Source of the DNA: Nitrobacter winogradskyi
Lineage (GTDB): Bacteria > Pseudomonadota > Alphaproteobacteria > Rhizobiales > Xanthobacteraceae
Length of the DNA stretch: 64,000 nt
Assembly (NCBI RefSeq): GCF_006539545.1
Contig: NZ_BJNF01000016.1
Span: forward strand, 1-64,000
Direction: 5' to 3'
Under the pieces are notes generated by a model. The model did not search any database and was not told where the DNA came from. It saw only the letters and a program-made list of their open reading frames with translations. Both the position numbers and the translations under genes were made by a program. Positions 9,672-19,200 of the stretch are shown piece by piece. Each line of letters opens with the position of its first letter. Within the stretch, counting starts at the first letter, position 1.

Positions 9672-10338
9672 GAGACGCGTGCCGGTCTTTGTAGGTATCG
9701 AAAGTCCGCAGCATCTCCGCTTCCGTTTCCAGAGGCATACGCTTCGTAGCAGGAAGTTGGGGAAGATCGAGAATAGAAGGCTTTTGAAGCAGGAGATCGA
9801 AATGGGTTAACATCCAGATCTCGTTTTCGTAATGCCTTTGGGCGAGAGTCTGGAGATCGTCCTCGGGAAAGATCGGTGTAGGTAACTGGAAGACGATCTC
9901 TCCCGCGTCGGCTTGGTCGTCGATCCGGTGTAGAGTGTTGCCGAGGGGGTTGCCATTGAGGATCGCCCACTTGAACGAGTCCAGCCCCCGGACGGAGGGG
10001 ATGAGACCCGCGTGCACGTTGAGGATGCGCCCCGAATTGGCGAAGTCGGCCTCTATCAGGTTGGAGCCGCAGACGATGAACCAATCGTAGTCAGTGAGGA
10101 TGCCGCGCCAATTCGCATAATCCAGCACACGGCCGCCGCTGAAGGCTGCGAGGGAGCGAGGATCGGGACCTTCGAACTGGAAGGGCCTATGCCGAAATGC
10201 CACCGACCGCTCCGGTCGGGGCGTGAACGGCATCAGAAGCAGGTCGACACTACGGAACGCTCTGTTATGAAGGCCTATCAGCACTTGGGCGGTTTTCAGG
10301 TGTGGCGTATCGTACGAGAGCAGACAGATTTTCATCAT
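9658..10338 (-). CDS. Formyltransferase-family protein
   Basis: This 226-residue protein has the formyl-transferase fold that uses N10-formyltetrahydrofolate. The catalytic triad of the family can be read as N107, H109 (NVHAGLIP) and D144 (DAGEIV). The segment LRGxxxxxWAI-type loop is represented by VRGLDSFKWAILNG. It is much shorter than Fmt (about 310) and lacks its C-terminal tRNA-binding domain, so it more likely acts on a sugar nucleotide amine or a small amine. It also lacks the extra epimerase or sugar-binding domains of ArnA. It forms a two-gene unit with the ankyrin protein downstream and stands alone, without surface-polysaccharide genes nearby. Confidence 0.75.
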   Translation of the reverse strand: MMKICLLSYDTPHLKTAQVLIGLHNRAFRSVDLLLMPFTPRPERSVAFRHRPFQFEGPDPRSLAAFSGGRVLDYANWRGILTDYDWFIVCGSNLIEADFANSGRILNVHAGLIPSVRGLDSFKWAILNGNPLGNTLHRIDDQADAGEIVFQLPTPIFPEDDLQTLAQRHYENEIWMLTHFDLLLQKPSILDLPQLPATKRMPLETEAEMLRTFDTYKDRHASRVVH

Positions 10339-10372
10339 CGATATCCGGTCGGTCTGTTGATTTCTGCTGAGA

Positions 10373-10407
10373 TCTGACCCAGGGTTTTCGCCGAGAAATG
10401 ACCCGCC
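10373..10407. mobile_element. Possible terminal repeat of an IS21-like element
   Basis: The pattern CTGACCCAGG, then TTTTCGCCGAGAA, then TGACCCGCC resembles the repeated TGACCC-type termini of IS21-family elements. No IS21 transposase gene is present, so at most a relic end remains. This is a weak call by eye. Confidence 0.3.
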
Positions 10408-10751
10408 TTCATGTATGGTTTGGGTTTCAGGTTTTGGTCAAGGTGGTTGCCTTCTCATTCGTTGTTACAATGGTCTGAGCGGAGCTGCGCAGTTCAGTCG
10501 CATAATTTTCAATTATGGAACAGATTTTGAATGTTCGCCGAAGAAGCCGTAAAGACTTCTGGCCGCCGTACACGACCCTGGGCGGGATGATCTTCACCCT
10601 GCCAGTATTGGCAGGTCGAAATGATGCGGTGCAGCATAGAACGTTGCCTGAAGGATTCCGCGAATCGCCGCACCCAACACCTTCACGAAGGTGTTCAGTC
10701 CCCGGAGTGTGGGGGAATCAGCGAAACTGATCCCACATTTCGGGAGGCATT

Positions 10752-10795
10752 ATGGGCCAGTTACTTCACGGCAGCGCCAGCGCGAGGTGGAAACC
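10752..10795 (+). pseudogene. N-terminal remnant of an IS481-type transposase
   Basis: A ribosome binding site (GGGAGG) is followed by an ATG and the codons MGQLLHGSA, the typical first residues of IS481-type transposases. The similarity stops after about 12 codons and the rest of the gene is gone. It faces away from the island, on the strand opposite to the remnant at 8968-9204. Confidence 0.6.
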
Positions 10796-10871
10796 GATTC
10801 TCGGAAAAGATCATGTTCAAATAAAAAGATAAACGACGAGTCTGATTCAACACATTTGAGACAGGCGCTGA

Positions 10872-10975
10872 TAGCGTTTTCGAGTAAAGTGGATGACCTG
10901 TTCGCGTCAAGAAAACGCGTCAAAATAACAAACTCAAGTCTCGCTTCTGATTCCATCAGAAGCGGCGATGCTCTG
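10872..10975. repeat. Family A dispersed repeat
   Basis: A complete copy with AGCGTTTTCGAG, GTCAAGAAAACGCGTC and the hairpin CGCTTCTGATTCCATCAGAAGCG. Confidence 0.85.
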
Positions 10976-11020
10976 GCGGATCCTTGATCCGTGGTGTCGC
11001 TGGTGATGAGGCCCTGTCTT

Positions 11021-12463
11021 TCACGCCGCCCGGTCGCGTTGCATTTGTGTCGCGGCGATTTTCAGATCGTCGACGAAGCGCTCATATTCGCGGGCTCTGG
11101 CGTCCTCGTCCGGCAGCCGCAGCAGATAGGACGGATGCACCGTCACCAGCGCCTTGCGCCCGTCCTTCATGTCGATCAGCCGTCCGCGTGATTTATTAAT
11201 CGGTGTGATCTTTCCGAACACGCTTTGCGCGGCGGTTGAGCCCATCGCCACCACCAGCGCCGGATTGACCACCGCCAGTTCGCGCTCATACCATGGGCGG
11301 CACGCCCTGATTTCCGCCGTGTTCGGCTTCTGGTGCAGCCTGATCTTGCCGCGCGGCACGAACTTGAAGTGCTTCACCGCATTGGTGACGTAAACTTTCG
11401 TGCGGTCGATTCCGGCTTCCTTGAGTGCGCGGTCAAGCATCTGTCCCGCCGGGCCGACGAACGGCTTTCCCGCGAGGTCTTCCTTGTCGCCGGGCTGCTC
11501 GCCCACCAGCATGACCTGTGCGTGCGCCGGTCCCTCGCCGAACACGGTCTGCGTCGCATCCTTCCAGAGGGGGCAGGCACGGCAGTCGGCGGCCTTTTCG
11601 CGGAGGCTTGAGAGGCTGTCATGGGCTGATGGCTGGCGTGCCATCGGCTGCTCCCGCTGCTGCGGCTTCCTGGGCGCGGTGGCCTCGGCCGCGATCATCT
11701 CGCTCGAGACGCGGCCTGCGTTCGCGATCAGGGATTTAACCAACGAAGCCTCGGGCAGGTTCGGCCAATATTTCTTCGGCATTTCGGTCTGCATCGCCTT
11801 CACCTTGAGGCGGGCCGGATTGAAGATGCTGGCGTAATAGCTGCGCCAGACTTTTTCGAGCCGGTCTTCGGTCGGCGCCTCGTCGCGGCTGACGCCCGGC
11901 GTGAACGACAGCCGGTCATCGTTCCAGTGCGCACAGATATCCGGCGTCAGAATCGACCAGTTCATGTCCGCGAAACGCCGCATGAAAAATGGAGCGGCGA
12001 GTTCGACGATGTGATGCTCGGGCTCGAACCAAGCGATGAAATGGGTGTCCCGTTCACGGCCGATCTCGCGAAACCGCACGAAGGCGTGCATCTTGTGTTC
12101 GTCGCGACGGACCGCCCTGACCATGTCTCTTATTCTGATGACATCCTGGTCGGTGGCGATATCGAGCAGATCGTGATTCATCCGTAGTCGCCACAGCAGG
12201 CGATAGAGCAGGGCAAACCGCTGGGGATCGCGATGCAGGATCGACGCCTGCGAGAGTTCGATGAACTGCGCCGGTACATTAAAGGTGCTGACAAGCGGTC
12301 CGTCGGGCAGAACCGCGGCGGCGGGTGTGAACAGGTCCGGCTCGTTGCCGGACGTGCGCCAGACTACATCGTGTGGGGCGACATTGTTGAGCGCGAGCGC
12401 ACGGGCGGCGCGGCGCCAACCGTCGAAATCGGTTTCGCTGTCGAGGATGATGTGGCGGGTCAA
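11021..12463 (-). CDS. DUF4130-UdgX fusion, uracil-DNA recognising repair protein
   Basis: This 480-residue protein joins a DUF4130 / TIGR03915 domain (about 1-250) to a UdgX-type uracil-DNA glycosylase domain (about 283-475). Motif A is GEQPGDKEDLAGKPF at 321-335, and the later VHPSYLLR motif is at about 432-439. UdgX proteins attach covalently to uracil-containing DNA through a histidine in the motif KRRIH. Here the matching segment is K373-I-R-L-H377, so the histidine is kept but two flanking residues differ. C294, C297 and C388 are likely iron-sulfur ligands, with H365 at the place of the remaining cysteine of family 4 enzymes. It overlaps the upstream radical SAM gene by 4 bp and is probably SOS-induced with it. 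Confidence 0.88.
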   Translation of the reverse strand: MTRHIILDSETDFDGWRRAARALALNNVAPHDVVWRTSGNEPDLFTPAAAVLPDGPLVSTFNVPAQFIELSQASILHRDPQRFALLYRLLWRLRMNHDLLDIATDQDVIRIRDMVRAVRRDEHKMHAFVRFREIGRERDTHFIAWFEPEHHIVELAAPFFMRRFADMNWSILTPDICAHWNDDRLSFTPGVSRDEAPTEDRLEKVWRSYYASIFNPARLKVKAMQTEMPKKYWPNLPEASLVKSLIANAGRVSSEMIAAEATAPRKPQQREQPMARQPSAHDSLSSLREKAADCRACPLWKDATQTVFGEGPAHAQVMLVGEQPGDKEDLAGKPFVGPAGQMLDRALKEAGIDRTKVYVTNAVKHFKFVPRGKIRLHQKPNTAEIRACRPWYERELAVVNPALVVAMGSTAAQSVFGKITPINKSRGRLIDMKDGRKALVTVHPSYLLRLPDEDARAREYERFVDDLKIAATQMQRDRAA

Positions 12464-13704
12464 AATCCGAACCCTAGTTGCATGGCTTTCGGCTTCAACT
12501 GCTTCGCCAGCGTCATGCTCTCCAGCACCTTCGGCGACGGCCGATGATCGGCAAGAACGATGAAGGGCAATGCCTTGTTTCGGGGGACGTGCAGGCGCGA
12601 AAGGTCCGCTGCGCGGATCGAGGTGTAACGTCGCGCGGAGAGAATGCGCTCCACGGCTTTGGCTCCAAAACCCGGCACCCGTAACAGCTCCTCCCGGCTG
12701 GCGCGGTTGATGTCGAGCGGAAAGCGATCGCGGTGGCGCAGCGCCCAGGCGAGTTTCGGATCGATATCGAGCGGCAGCATCGGGTTCGTGGCATCGACGA
12801 TCTCGCTGATGTCAAAGCCATAGAAACGCATCAGCCAATCGGCCTGATACAGCCGATGCTCGCGCATGAGAGGCGGAGCGCTCAGGGGCAGGGCGCGGCT
12901 TGCATCGGGGATAGGGCTGAAGGCGGAGTAATAGACGCGCTTGAGGCTATAGGAGCCATAGAGGTTGGCGCTTGTACTCAAAATCGTTTGATCCGATGCG
13001 GCATCGGCGCCGACGATCATCTGCGTCGTCTGGCCGGCCGGCGCGAAGCGTGGCGCTCTCACGCGCGCTGTGGCGTCGGCCTTCTTTGCCTCCTTCGCTT
13101 CATCCAGCTTCAGCCGCAACCGTCCCATGGTGCGGCGGATGGCGCGCACATCCTTCTCGGGCGCGAGCTTCGCGAGGCTGTCCTCCTCCGGCATCTCGAT
13201 GTTGATGGAGAGGCGATCGGCATATTTGCCGGCCTCCGTGATCAAGTCATCATTCGCCTCGGGAATGGTCTTGAGATGGATATAGCCGCGAAAGCGATGC
13301 TCCTCGCGTAGTTTACGCGCGACAGCGACCACCTGCTCCATGGTGTAGTCCGCGCTGCGGATGATGCCGGAAGAGAGAAACAGTCCTTCGATATAATTGC
13401 GGCGATAGAAGTCGATGGTCAGCCTGACCACTTCGTCGATGGTGAAGCGGGCGCGCGGCACGTTCGATGACGCACGGTTGACGCAATAGAGGCAGTCGTA
13501 GTTGCAGGCGTTGGTCAGCAGCACCTTCAGCAGCGAAATGCAGCGCCCGTCCGGCGCATAGGAATGGCAGATGCCCATGCCGGGAGCGGTCGAGCCGAGA
13601 CCTTTGCCGTCGCGGCTGTCCCGCAGCTCCGTGCCGCTGGAGGCGCAGGAAGCATCGTATTTGGCGGCGTCAGCCAGGATTTCCAGCTTGCGTTGCAGGT
13701 TCAT
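12460..13704 (-). CDS. Putative DNA modification/repair radical SAM protein (TIGR03916)
   Basis: This 414-residue protein has the radical SAM motif CNYDCLYC (C67, C71, C74) and a C-terminal helix-hairpin-helix DNA-binding segment at about 330-365 (DINRASREELLRVPGFGAKA). This combination matches the family described as a putative DNA modification or repair radical SAM protein, which is usually next to a UdgX/DUF4130 gene, as here. The reaction is not known; the HhH segment and partner point to damaged DNA as substrate. The gene begins about 107 bp from a LexA-type box that it shares with the divergent imuA operon. Confidence 0.88.
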   Translation of the reverse strand: MNLQRKLEILADAAKYDASCASSGTELRDSRDGKGLGSTAPGMGICHSYAPDGRCISLLKVLLTNACNYDCLYCVNRASSNVPRARFTIDEVVRLTIDFYRRNYIEGLFLSSGIIRSADYTMEQVVAVARKLREEHRFRGYIHLKTIPEANDDLITEAGKYADRLSINIEMPEEDSLAKLAPEKDVRAIRRTMGRLRLKLDEAKEAKKADATARVRAPRFAPAGQTTQMIVGADAASDQTILSTSANLYGSYSLKRVYYSAFSPIPDASRALPLSAPPLMREHRLYQADWLMRFYGFDISEIVDATNPMLPLDIDPKLAWALRHRDRFPLDINRASREELLRVPGFGAKAVERILSARRYTSIRAADLSRLHVPRNKALPFIVLADHRPSPKVLESMTLAKQLKPKAMQLGFGF

Positions 13705-13810
13705 GCTTTCCGATCCTTTGGCATCACAACCAAAAACGAGGTTGGTGATCTCGGGCGAAAGCGTCGCCGGAAAGTCCCGGTTGACTCTTGGCCATGGCCG
13801 ACATTAACTA

Positions 13811-13825
13811 GAACATATAGTGAAC
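13811..13825. promoter_or_regulatory. LexA (SOS) operator, GAAC-N7-GAAC
   Basis: The sequence GAACATATAGTGAAC is an exact match to the direct-repeat LexA box of alphaproteobacteria (GTTC-N7-GTTC, read on the other strand). It sits 47 bp before the imuA ATG and 107 bp before the start of the radical SAM repair gene, in the only intergenic space between these divergent units. This predicts that both the imuA-imuB-dnaE2 cassette and the radical SAM/UdgX pair are repressed by LexA. Confidence 0.85.
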
Positions 13826-13871
13826 ATTAAAGCTTGTCACGGGTTCTGATGTCACGGACGGATTTTTGATC

Positions 13872-14684
13872 ATGCCTGGAACCGGAAGCAGTGCGGGAAA
13901 GCTTGCGCGCCTGCGTGACCGCATCGCGCGGATCGAGACCTGTCATGGCGGTGCAATGTCAGGCAGGGCGGCGCTCGACCACGCGGAGATGGATGCGGTG
14001 TTGCAGGGCGGGCTCTCGCGCGGCGCCGTGCACGAGGTGTTCGCGGAAGGACGGCACAGCGCGGCGGCGAGCGGGTTCATCGCGGGTCTTGCGCGGCGGA
14101 TATGTGCGAGCCGGCCGCTGCTTTGGGTGCGGCAGGATTTTGCCGCATGCGAATCCGGCGCGTTGTCGATGTGCGGATGGCGCGAACTCGGTCTTGATCC
14201 GCGTCTTCTGGTGATGGTCCACGTACCCGATGCGGAGAGCGCGCTGCGGACGGTATCCGACGCGCTGGCCTGCGATGCGCTCGGCGCCGTGGTGATGGAG
14301 ATATGGGGCGAGACGCGTCGGTTCGATCTCGTCGCCAGCCGCAGGCTGACGCTGGCCGCGCGTCATTCCGGCGTCACCGGGTTGCTGCTGCGGGTGGCGG
14401 CGACGCCGCTGCCTTCGACGGCGGAGACACGGTGGATCGTGCGCCCGGCGGCAAGCCGGCCGTGCGCGGCCTGGCAGGCATGGGGCGCGCCCGTCTTCGA
14501 AACCCGGCTTGTGCGTAATCGTCATGGCCAGACCGGTCAGTGGATCATGGAATGGAAATGTGATGAGTGCCTTTTCCGCGACGTCTCCGGCTTCGGCCCG
14601 CAGGCGCATCCTCAGCCTGTGGCTGCCGCGCCTGCCGGCCGACCGCATCCGGCGCGAGTCGTTCCGCTCAGGCGAGCGGGATAA
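13872..14684 (+). CDS. imuA: ImuA, RecA-like mutasome accessory protein
   Basis: About 270 residues from the ATG at 13872 (a TTG lies two codons upstream). ImuA proteins are RecA/SulA-like and work with ImuB and DnaE2 in damage-induced mutagenic DNA synthesis. Visible family features are ALDHAEMDAVLQGGLSRGAVHEVF at the front, PLLWVRQDFA in the middle, and GQWIMEWKCDE near the end. It is the first gene of imuA-imuB-dnaE2 and follows a LexA box directly. Its last 122 nucleotides overlap the start of imuB in another frame, and the final 30 or so residues (Pro/Ala/Arg-rich) look non-conserved. Confidence 0.88.
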   Translation: MPGTGSSAGKLARLRDRIARIETCHGGAMSGRAALDHAEMDAVLQGGLSRGAVHEVFAEGRHSAAASGFIAGLARRICASRPLLWVRQDFAACESGALSMCGWRELGLDPRLLVMVHVPDAESALRTVSDALACDALGAVVMEIWGETRRFDLVASRRLTLAARHSGVTGLLLRVAATPLPSTAETRWIVRPAASRPCAAWQAWGAPVFETRLVRNRHGQTGQWIMEWKCDECLFRDVSGFGPQAHPQPVAAAPAGRPHPARVVPLRRAG

Positions 14685-16230
14685 TGGCCGGTCCTGCGTC
14701 ATCGTCGCCAAACAAAATAACGCGCTGGTCATTTCCGCGCTCAATGACGCGGCCGCGCGCCTCGGCCTGACGATTGGCCTGCCGCTGGCCAATGCCCGCG
14801 CGATCTGTCCCGACATCGACGTGTTCGATGCTGACGAGACCGCGGACGCGCGGACATTGAACGGCATCGCCGACTGGTGCGACCGCTTCACGCCGCTGGT
14901 GGCGCTCGATCCGCCGCACGGCCTGCTGCTGGACATCACCGGCTGCGCGCATCTGTTCGGCGGCGAGGCGGCGCTGATGAACGCGCTGTGCGGCGCGCTG
15001 ACGCGACAGGGCTTTGCCGTCGGCGCGGCCATCGCCGGCACGCCGGCCTGTGCGCGGGCGCTGACGCGCTATGTTCATGGCCGGATCGTCGCGCCTGGCG
15101 AGGAACTGGAGACCGTCGCGCCGCTGCCGGTGTTCACGCTGGGGGCGGATGATGAGATCACGCGCGGGTTGCGCCGCGCCGGTTTGAAAACCATCGGCGA
15201 TGTCGCCGTACGCGGACGCCATGAGATCTCCGCGCGTTTTGGCGCAGCTTTCACGGCGCTCCTGGAACAGACGCTGGGGCAGCGCGACGCGCCCATCAAC
15301 CCACGCAGGCCGCCGCCGGATTATATCGTCGAGAAGCGGTTCGCCGAGCCGATCGCCACCGACAGCGCGATCGCGATGACGCTGGCGGGTCTTGCGCGCA
15401 CGCTGATCGCCGCGATGGAGAAACAGGGAAAGGGCGGGCGGCATCTGGAAGCGGGTTTTTTCCGCACCGACGGCGCGGTGCGCGTCATCACGGTGGAAAC
15501 CGGCCGTCCCGTCACGCAGGGCGAGATCGTCGATCGCCTGTTTCGTGAGCGGCTGGATGCGCTGGCCGACCCGCTCGATCCTGGTTTTGGCTTCGATCTG
15601 GTGCGGCTGTCCGCCGTGCGAACCGAATCCGTCGTGCACGAGCAGCGCGACCTCGATGCGCGCGTTCAGGACAATGACGAAGTGGCGGCGCTGATAGACC
15701 GCATTGCCGCGCGCATCGGCAGCCATCGCGTCGTCGTTCACCTGCCGCAGGATACTCATATTCCCGAACGCGGAGCGCTCTCATTGCCGGCGCAACAGCA
15801 TCTCGTGGCGGCCATGCGCGCCGAGTGGCCCGCACGCATCGGAAGCGAGCCGCCGTTGCGGCCGTTGCGGATGTTTGCGCGGCCGGAACCGATAGAGGTG
15901 ACGGCGATGTTTCCAGATGGCCCGCCGGCGCAGTTCAAATGGCGCCATCGTCAGTGTCTCATGGCACACGTCGAAGGGCCCGAACGCATCGCCATGGAAT
16001 GGTGGAATCGCTGCGAGCAGGCCTTGTCGTCCGAACCCGACGATGAATTCATGCGCCTGCATCCGCCGCAAGGCGAGGTTGCAGTCGCGCGCGCCGATGG
16101 CAGTGCGCTGACGCGTGATTATTTTCGTGCCGAGGATAAGGGAGGCGTACGTTATTGGCTTTATCGCGAAGGAATTTACGGGCGTGAAGTTCAAACGTTC
16201 CGCTGGTTTTTGCATGGGATGTTCGCATGA
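14563..16230 (+). CDS. imuB: ImuB, Y-family DNA polymerase-like protein
   Basis: This encodes about 555 residues starting at the ATG at 14563, the first ATG ahead of the conserved ILSLWLPRLPADR start region; an upstream TTG at 14509 is less likely. ImuB resembles Y-family polymerases (DinB) but usually lacks the acidic catalytic residues and acts as the hub that binds the beta clamp, ImuA and DnaE2. Family features include the LDITGCAHLFGGE segment and the typical ending RYWLYREGIYG to FRWFLHGMFA. The stop overlaps the dnaE2 start by 4 bp (ATGA), so translation is coupled. Confidence 0.9.
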   Translation: MSAFSATSPASARRRILSLWLPRLPADRIRRESFRSGERDNGRSCVIVAKQNNALVISALNDAAARLGLTIGLPLANARAICPDIDVFDADETADARTLNGIADWCDRFTPLVALDPPHGLLLDITGCAHLFGGEAALMNALCGALTRQGFAVGAAIAGTPACARALTRYVHGRIVAPGEELETVAPLPVFTLGADDEITRGLRRAGLKTIGDVAVRGRHEISARFGAAFTALLEQTLGQRDAPINPRRPPPDYIVEKRFAEPIATDSAIAMTLAGLARTLIAAMEKQGKGGRHLEAGFFRTDGAVRVITVETGRPVTQGEIVDRLFRERLDALADPLDPGFGFDLVRLSAVRTESVVHEQRDLDARVQDNDEVAALIDRIAARIGSHRVVVHLPQDTHIPERGALSLPAQQHLVAAMRAEWPARIGSEPPLRPLRMFARPEPIEVTAMFPDGPPAQFKWRHRQCLMAHVEGPERIAMEWWNRCEQALSSEPDDEFMRLHPPQGEVAVARADGSALTRDYFRAEDKGGVRYWLYREGIYGREVQTFRWFLHGMFA

Positions 16231-19200
16231 GGCCGCCGCGCGATACTCCATCCTATGCCGAAATCGGCATCGCCACTAACTTCTCGTTCCTTCATGGCGC
16301 GTCGCATCCGCAGGAGTATGTGCATCGAGCCAGCGAGCTTCGGTTGCCTGTCATAGGCATTGCCGACCGCAACACGCTGGCGGGCGTGGTGCGCGCCTAC
16401 ACGGAGCTGAGAAATCCCGAAGTTCGTTGTAAACCGCGGCTGCTGATCGGATCGCGCCTCGTCTTCATTGATGGTGCGCCTGACATTCTCATCTATCCTC
16501 GGGACCGGAATGCCTACGGCCGGCTCTGTCAGTTGCTGACCCGCGGCAAGCTGGCCGCAGCGAAGGGCGAATGCCGTCTGAAGCTGGATGATCTTTTGGA
16601 TTTTTCCGAAGGGCAGTTGCTTGTGCTGGCCTTGCCGCATCGCCTTGAAGCGACGAGAGTCATGGAAGTGCTGAACCGGTTGAGGCAGTCGCGCGCGGAC
16701 GGCGTCTGGCTCGCGGCAAGCCTGCTCTATCGCGGCGACGATCGCCGCCGCCTGTTGCGATTGCAAAGGATCGCGGCCACCGTCCGTGTCCCGCTGCTTG
16801 CGACCAACGAAGTGCTGTATCATCATCCCGCACGCCGTCCGTTGCAGGATGTTCTCACCTGCATTCGCGAAAAGACCACGGTCGATGTCATCGGCCGAAG
16901 GCTTCAACTCAACGCCGAGCGCCATCTGAAAACGGCGTGCGAGATGGAGAAGCTGTTTCGTGATCTGCCGGAAGCGATTTCCGAGACGGTCAGGTTCGCA
17001 TCGCGCATCGATTTCACTCTCGATCAACTTAGATATCAGTATCCGGACGAGCCTGTGCCGCCGGGCAAAAGCGCGCAACGGCACCTTGAGGATCTGACGT
17101 GGGCGGGTGCTCACAAGTATTTTCAGGTGCGCATTCCGCCCAGGACCAGGAAAGTCCTGCACAAGGAATTGCGTTTGATCCGGCGGCTCAAATACGCGCA
17201 TTACTTTCTCACCGTGCACGACATCGTGCGGTGGGCGCGAGATCAGGACATTCTGTGCCAGGGCCGTGGATCGGCTGCGAATTCGGCGGTGTGCTACGTG
17301 CTCGGCATCACCTCCGTCGACCCCACCAAGGTCGACCTGCTGTTCGAGCGCTTTATCTCCAGGGAGCGGCTGGAGCCGCCCGATATCGACGTCGATTTCG
17401 AGCATTCGCGCCGCGAGGAGGTGATGCAATATGTCTATCGTCGCTATGGCCGTCATCGCGCCGCGATTATCGCCACCGTCATTCATTATCGGCCGCGCAG
17501 CGCCATCCGTGATGTCGGCAAGGCGTTGGGCCTGACCGAGGATGTCACGGCGGCGCTTGCCGACACGGTGTGGGGAAGCTGGGGCGATGAGGTCAGCGAC
17601 GCGCAGATCAGGCAGGCGGGATTTGATCCGCAGAACCCGATGGTGCGCCGCGCCGTCGCGCTCGCCGCCGAGCTGATCGGGTTTCCGCGCCATCTGTCGC
17701 AGCATGTCGGCGGCTACGTGCTGACCCAGGACCGGCTCGACACCTATGTGCCGATCGGAAACGCCGCGATGGACGACCGCACCTTCATCGAGTGGGACAA
17801 GGACGATGTCGATGCGCTCCGGATGATGAAGGTCGATGTGCTGGCGCTGGGAATGCTGACCTGCATTCGCAAATGTTTTGATCTGATAGCGGAGCACAAG
17901 GGAGAGCGGTGGGAGCTTGCGACGATTACGCAGGACGAAAAGCCGGTCTACGACATGCTGTGCCGCGGCGAGTCCCTCGGCGTGTTCCAGGTCGAAAGCC
18001 GCGCGCAGATGAACATGCTGCCGCGCTTGAGACCACGCACGTTCTACGATCTCGTCATCGAGGTCGCCATCGTTCGCCCCGGTCCGATCCAGGGCGACAT
18101 GGTGCATCCTTATCTGAAGCGGCGGGCCATGGATCCGGAGAAGATCGACTATCCCTATCCGAAGAACGGCGACAGAAACGAATTGCGCAACGTGCTGCAC
18201 AAGACGCTCGGCGTGCCGCTGTTTCAGGAGCAGGCCATGCGCATCGCCATCGAGGCCGCGAAATTCACCTCCGAGGAGGCCAACGGCCTGCGTCGCGCCA
18301 TGGCGACGTTCCGTCATGTCGGCACCATCGGAAGATTCGAAGCCAAGATGGTCGGCAGCATGATCGCGCGCGGTTACGATCCGATATTCGCGAAAAACTG
18401 TTTCGAGCAGATCAAGGGATTCGGATCCTATGGTTTTCCCGAAAGCCACGCGGCGAGTTTTGCGCAGCTTGTCTATGTGTCCGCATGGCTGAAGTGTTTC
18501 CATCCGGATGCGTTCTGCTGCGGTCTTTTGAATTCGCAGCCGATGGGCTTTTACGCGCCGGCGCAGATCGTCGGCGATGCCCGCAAGAACGGCGTCGAGG
18601 TGCGGCCGATCGATGTCTCGTTCAGCCATTCGCAGAACACGCTGGAGGAACGCCCAGGCAGATATTGCGTCGTGCGTCTCGGCTTCCGCCAGATCGACGG
18701 ATTCAAGTGGGTTGATAAGGATGAGGAGCGGGGCAGGCAGCAGCCGGCCGATGATGCATCATTCTTTCTCCCTTCGCGGGGCGGCGTTGGAGAGGAGAGG
18801 CATCTCAAGGAGCGTGCCTGCGGCTTAACTCCCTCCCTGGCCCTCGGAGGGAACAAGCTCCCTCTCCCCGCGTGCGGGGAGAGGGGTGGGGTGAGGGGCG
18901 GGTTTCACATCGACTCTTCACCCGATCGCTTCGCGATCGACCTCTCCCCGCAAGCGGGGCGAGGTAAGGAAGAGGACGACTGGGGCGAGCGGATCGTGGC
19001 CGCACGTCAACACAGGCCCTTCGCTTCCATTGAGGACTTTGCCCGCGCCACGAAACTGCCGAAGCGTGCGCTGATCCTGCTGGCCGATGCCGACGCCTTT
19101 CGCTCGCTCGGGCTCGACCGCCGCGCGGCGCTATGGGCGGTGCGCCGCCTGCCGGATGACGTGCCGCTGCCATTGTTCGAAAGCGCCATCGCGCGCGAGT

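Larger units (their letters stand above)
10339..11020. other. Gene-free junk region between the island and the UdgX gene
   Basis: These 682 bases hold no convincing gene. They contain the possible IS21-like terminus at 10373, an AT-richer patch around 10430-10540, the 5' start of an IS481-type transposase at 10752 and a family A repeat at 10872-10975. Short reading frames in this stretch match nothing I recognise. It looks like the scar of several insertions and deletions. Confidence 0.6.

Noticed and set aside
10515-10730. Possible small gene of 71 codons in the insertion-scar region
   Set aside because: No family or ribosome binding site; it lies among decayed insertion-sequence pieces.
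16191-18629. Long open frame of 812 codons on the minus strand
   Set aside because: It is fully antisense to dnaE2, shows no protein family and follows from codon bias in GC-rich DNA.
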